DNA of 64,000 bases from Epinephelus fuscoguttatus (Eukaryota > Chordata > Actinopteri > Perciformes > Serranidae), in NCBI RefSeq assembly GCF_011397635.1, contig NC_064756.1:36993133-37057132 (forward strand), in the 5' to 3' direction. Shown here in pieces: positions 39,864 to 45,800 of the stretch (its first letter is position 1; every line of letters begins with the position of its first letter). The translations under genes were made by a program, and so were the position numbers. The notes beneath the pieces were generated by a model. It was not told where the DNA came from. It saw only the letters and a list, made by a program, of their open reading frames with translations, and made no database searches.

Positions 39864-42800
39864 GCTGCCAGAGAGAGACAGTGAGATGGACAATGGGAGG
39901 TCGGCGCAGGGCAGTAAGAAAATTGAAGGCTGCTGAAATATTCATGGTGCAGTGAAGTGATGATGAAGGTGGAGCTCGTCTCGCCTACCTGCCATTGTGC
40001 CACGCTAAGTGCCTGGTCACTCCTCCTGTCAATCAAACCAGTGTGTCAGTCCACAGCAAACACTCAGTCAGTCAGTCTGGTTCGCCACTTGCTTCCACTC
40101 TTCTCCCCCTAGAGGCTTTCTGGACTCCTCCCCTCCCCTGTCTGGGATCAGTGCTCGATCACTCTTTCTCTCTTTTACACACACACCGACACACATTCAC
40201 AAACTCTCATCTCCCATCCTCTCCTGCTGAACCACTCCCTCCACCGCCTCCACTTCCTCACTCTCACCCTCTCTTCCTGGACAACTCCCTCTTCCTCCTA
40301 CAATCCCCTCCCAACCTTTTCTCCTCCTCCCTTTTCCACTTCTTCTCCTCCTTCACTTCCATCCATCCCTCCTCCTCCTCCTCCTCCTCCTCCTGTCTGG
40401 TTAGCTATAGGCAGTGAGGACACAGGCAGAAGGGGTGGAGCCTGGCTCAGGGCCACATACACACATACACACAGGCTGCACCAGCATCAGCATCTGTGCA
40501 GCCAGGCACCACCAGGAAGAGATGCTGCAGAGCCAGACTCCAGGATCAGTGACACACTTGCACACACACTCACACTCTCACACACTCTCTCTCACACACA
40601 CTCTCTCTCTCTCTCTCACACACACACATAAAAGTGACGCAGCACACATGCCCTTACTTTGCATTTCCATGAAAGTGAATTCAGAATGTACAAAAATGAC
40701 TGACCATCATGGCACAAAATATTTGATCTCTACAGGCTCTCATGTGAAATTGTGAAGACCTAGTAACACCAATAATGCTATTTTTTTGTGTTTTAATTCA
40801 AAGGCAAGTCTGGTGATATTCTACATTTTCCTTTCGTCAACAAATCCCATGGAACATCCAGAAACCAAGAAGTGTTGTCTGAGCTGCCAAAGCCTGGGGG
40901 TTAGTTATTCCTCTGTGCCATAGAGCTCCATTGTTGTCCCAAAACCTATTGAAAAACACATCAGTGAGCCACACTATTGCACTGGGTGACATATTCCTTC
41001 ATAGAGAGCTGCAGGGATTATGTTTTTTTTATTGTAGGCCAAAGTTGAAATCTCATTCCCTCGTTAAAAAGCCAATGGGAATTTTTCATTGGATTTTGGA
41101 CTATCGCAGAAAATAAACTCTGTGGTGAACAAAAGTTTATGATACTTACATGTTTTGTTCAGCAAGATAATCTTCACAAATGAACAAGTTATGATTTTTG
41201 AAGTGTAAATGCAATCGCCAGAAGTAAAAGGCTAATGTTAGGCTATAAACGAACTACACCATGCTGGCATGACTTAACATTGCCACCACTACAAGGCTGT
41301 AAAGCTGATTTCATTTAGCTTCTTATTAGCATCAACTTTTTTAAGACACATAAAGACATCAAAATTCATGAGTTTGGTATTTACTGACGTTTTCATGTCG
41401 GTTTGATTTTCATGAGAGTCTGAACTACAGACCTATTTCAGACGTTTAACCAAAAATCCATTCAAAAACCCACTGAGTTTGTGATGAGGGAACTGGATGT
41501 GCTAAATGCTAACTCATTTATGGAATTTAGGACTCATTCCTTCAACACTATTATCATGAACACACTCACACTGTAGTTTATTTTGACTCAATCCCATATA
41601 CACTGTCCTACTTCCACAAATACTCACCAGTGCACCAAATGTGTATTAATCTACAGCTGAAAACAGTCCAACATTTTTTTCTTAAATTAACTATATTAAT
41701 GTGCCTCACTTTTAAAAGTTCACATCTTCTGAAGGGAACAATCGATTTAGGTCTGAGTTCTGCCAACAGAATACTGACACTCACCCTACACTGTTGGTTT
41801 TAGTATTTTCATATGACGATAATAGGGGAAAAAAGACGCCAGCCTCATCCTTTAACTTGCACTGAATGAGCAAAAATGACACCTTAATAAACCTGATGAG
41901 AAACTGCATGTTTTCAAATAGATGGAGTTCTATAAAAGCTCTACAGATTATACTCATCCTTCAGTATCCTCTTCAAAACCTGTTGGATAAACTGAAACCA
42001 GACATTTCGAAGATTTTCACTACGCACTAACACTACAGCACAATGAGCTAAATGAGTTTTATTTCTCTGTCTATAGTAAATGCCTACAAAGTTGGCAAAT
42101 GACAGATCTGTGCAGCAGTACAGTGCTCTGTGATTGGCAGCCCTTGTTGCTGAAGCACTGCTTACACTGCTTCAGTCGTTTCATCTCAATCTACAGCTGA
42201 AAGAACATACTGTACCCTGCAATACTGGCATGCACCCAGAATGCATCTATTCACTGTAAATGTTCTCCTGATGTTGTTACGCGCTGTGTTCATGTGTGTT
42301 TTTTTGGGATACATACAGATTGCAGTGGCATAATCTAACTATAAAACAAGGAATCTCTGCCTGTCTGTCTGTCTGTCTGTGTGTCTTTGCATATCTTGAA
42401 AACCGTTCAACCGATCTACTTCACACTTGGCAGGTTTGTTGCTGGGAAGGGAAGGGTGTGCAGTGTCAAATTTGGTGCAATCTGGACACAAAACCTGCTC
42501 AATATTAATAAACTTTGAATAAACAAGCATACGGGCTCTGTGGTTCTGTGCAGCAGTGGGGGCGGGGCTTCAGGGCTCTGCGGAGAGGGAAGCATGTCTC
42601 TTAGGTGTGATATTCTTTGCCATACTAACTTATAAAACAAATAACTTTACCACCTGGAAAATACAAAAGCTAATTAGATCGATGCTCCACTTCACAACAG
42701 CAGTGATACAGACTGAATCGAACATATCTTAACCAACGCCCGTTGTGTAAATAGAAATAGATTAAGTGATTTAGGGGTCGCCATCTTACTTTACTTTTCA

Positions 42801-45800
42801 CCCTTTATAAGAAATACTCAGGAAGTAAAACCAATAAAGGTCCAGTGTGTGAGATTATAAATAGAATATATACATATTCACGCCAGCCACTAGTTAGAAG
42901 CCCCTTTGTGACGAACTGCATTGGAAAAACACTAATCTTTTAAAAATGAAAGTGCTTAATTCTGTGTTTTTACCAGTTTTAATCACCTGGTCCGTTTGAA
43001 TCGGAGAGGAAGAGACCTCTGCTTATGATTTGGCTCCTGGTAAAAAACCCCTGAACAGTGAACACTGAAGGAATTCTAATTCCGAATAGTTTCAGATGGT
43101 TGCAATCTGCAATCCTCACCACTAGATGCCACTAAATCCCTCCAAATATTACACACTGTTCCTTTAACTATTTATAGTAAATCTATCAATACCACATTCA
43201 AATATTTTATGTTAACTAAAGAGTGAAAGAGAGGAATTACCAGCACAATGTACTGACATTTACTGAACATCTCTTCATGGTGAAGGTTTCAGTTCTAATA
43301 TAATGCTGGATAGTTTAATCAATAACAATGTGTCATATATATTTTGTGAAGCAATGTAACCAGTAACATGTCTCTGACAGGTAACGGTAGTAGTACATTG
43401 TTTTCCTGTGAAGTAGAAGCACACAGTAGGTAAGAAGTATTCCATAGAGTATCATATTTTTTTAAGTGCTTCGAGGGCCTTTAGTGTATAATTGCAGGGT
43501 ACAATAGGTTAGAATAGACATATAATTTAATATTCGTCATATCTAAAAACTCTATCAAAGCTATAGCTGTTTGGGGTCTAGGTGTATTGCTCAGGACCCA
43601 AGGGAATGCAGTCAAGTGTGAAGTTGTCTGTATGAGCGGTTCTCGGGAAAGCTGCAAGCAGAAATACTACAAGCCAAGCAGTTGGCCCATTACAAACAGG
43701 CATGTTCTGAATGGATACTGTACTGTGATGTTTAAAAACACCACTCTTACCAAGCTGAATCATTAAATGGGACAGAGGTGCAGTTTTCTGTGGTTTAACC
43801 ATGTGTGGCCCTGTGTGACAGTTACCCCTTACTGCCATGTGGGGCTGCTACCGTGCAGCTCTGCACAGTTCAGATTCAAGTCATTTAAGTGACTGTAAAG
43901 GGTATTATGTTAGTGTGTTGTTTCACGCTGTAGAGCCTTTTTTTCCATATAGTTCTCTGTGCTGATGTTGGGACAATAAATATGTGATTCACTGAGCAGT
44001 GGCATACTTTCAGTGCAGTCAACTTGTTAATGAAGGAATAAACAATAAATAAATAGAGTGTTGCACAAATCCTTAGGGTTTGTTTTATGCTGCCTGGAGT
44101 ACCAGATAGGTGGAGTTTACATCAGCAGGATCATTTTGATAAATCCATGAAGGCCGTCAGCACCAGAGAAGCTAAATGGACTCGTTATATTGCCCCACAC
44201 AGACATAAAACATCTAAATCACACCCCGCAATAAAACTATAAAAACTATAAAGGGATAATGCAAACTGCTTTTGCTCAAGATGTGACCAGGTGGCCGAGG
44301 AGAGCAGATCTGATCAACACACTGCAGAGAATCTCTGGTTACACTGAGAGGACAGATGGCAGAGGAGGAAAAGAAAGAAAAGAAAAGACTGATGGACAGA
44401 CACAACAATAAAGAAAGAAAGAAGTTTGTTGATTGGAGCTCACTTGGCAGATGTTGCACTGCTGAGTTCAACAGCACATTCACACTTCATCTCAACATGG
44501 CTGACAACACGTTACCTTCCAAACACATACACTCTGCCATACTGTCTTATTATCCTCCAGTGTGCTCTGATCTGTCTACCTGCATCTCACCTGCTGCAGC
44601 ACAGCAGGGTGGAAAATCACCAGTCCCTTCCTGACTTCACGGCATTCTCAGGTTTGCTTCACACTTCACACAGGCCTATTTTCAGCAGCAGTTTCAGCAC
44701 CTATCATGGTAAATGTGTTCCACTGTACTTCAGACTGTTGGTTAACTGCTGTTAGGCTGCCCTTATTTTAGGTGGAGAAATTACCTCCACTGTCTTTCAG
44801 AGCTTTAAGCACAAGGGGCAACTCTCAGTTTTTCCAGTAAGTCACGACACGAAATGCCTAAAAATATCATTATCACGTCATGCTATAATACAGTGGTTTA
44901 TTACGGCATGAAATCAAGCTTGAAAACACTGGTAAGATGGGAAACCTGCAGACTCTTCAGCCTTAACAGCATATATTAACAGGAAGGGAGGTGGTCCTGT
45001 CGAGTGGGGAGAGTTCTGGCTGAACAGTCTGTGCTAAAATACTGAATTTCTTCCAGCTCCACAGAGTCTGACCTCTGACCTCTGAACAGAAAAAGCATTT
45101 TTTTTCTTTCCCTTTGGGCCTCAAAACAATATCTGCAAATGTCAGCAAACACATACAGGCATGTTTTACTTGTGAGGGCCTTCCATGTGACGTGTAATCT
45201 CTGACCACTGACCTTAACTTAAAGGTCCAATTTGTGGGATTAGGGGGATATATTGGCAGAAATGTTTTCTTTAGTGTATAATCACCTGAAATAAGAATAG
45301 TGTTTTCATCACCTGAGAATGAGGAGTGTATATTTACATGGGAACAGGTCTTTGTCCACAGAGTCCACCATTCATGTTTCTACAGTGTCTCAGAACGGAC
45401 GAACCAAACACTGGCTCTAGATAGGGCCATTTGTGTTTTTGCCTCAGCCAGCATGGTTAGAAGCTCCTCTACGACAAGAGCATAAAAACACCGACCAATT
45501 CTTTACAGTAGCAATCCCTCTCTGTCATCACTTACGACCCACTAGAAGTGTATGGCAGTGTATTTATCGACAGATACTCTGCCCTCTGCCTGTATTGTAT
45601 TATGTTCTTGAGGTTGCCTTTTACTTTCACTTTCGCTGGTGAGTGTGTTCACAAACAGTGACCAACAATCCTGCATAGTATACCTTTAAAGTGAAACAGC
45701 TTAATTCAGTGTTTTGCTGGTTAAAATAGCCAGGCTGTGTGTTTTGGAGAGGAAGTTACTGCTGTGGTTAATTTGGCTCCCAGTAAAAACCTCCTCAACA

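Noticed and set aside
39480..40036. Overlapping frames with THTHTH or VCVCVC stretches
   Set aside because: They are translations of (CA)n/(GT)n and C/T-rich DNA without domains.
40009..40755. Plus-strand Ser/Pro/His-rich frames
   Set aside because: Low-complexity pyrimidine-rich DNA. No conserved motif and several competing frames.
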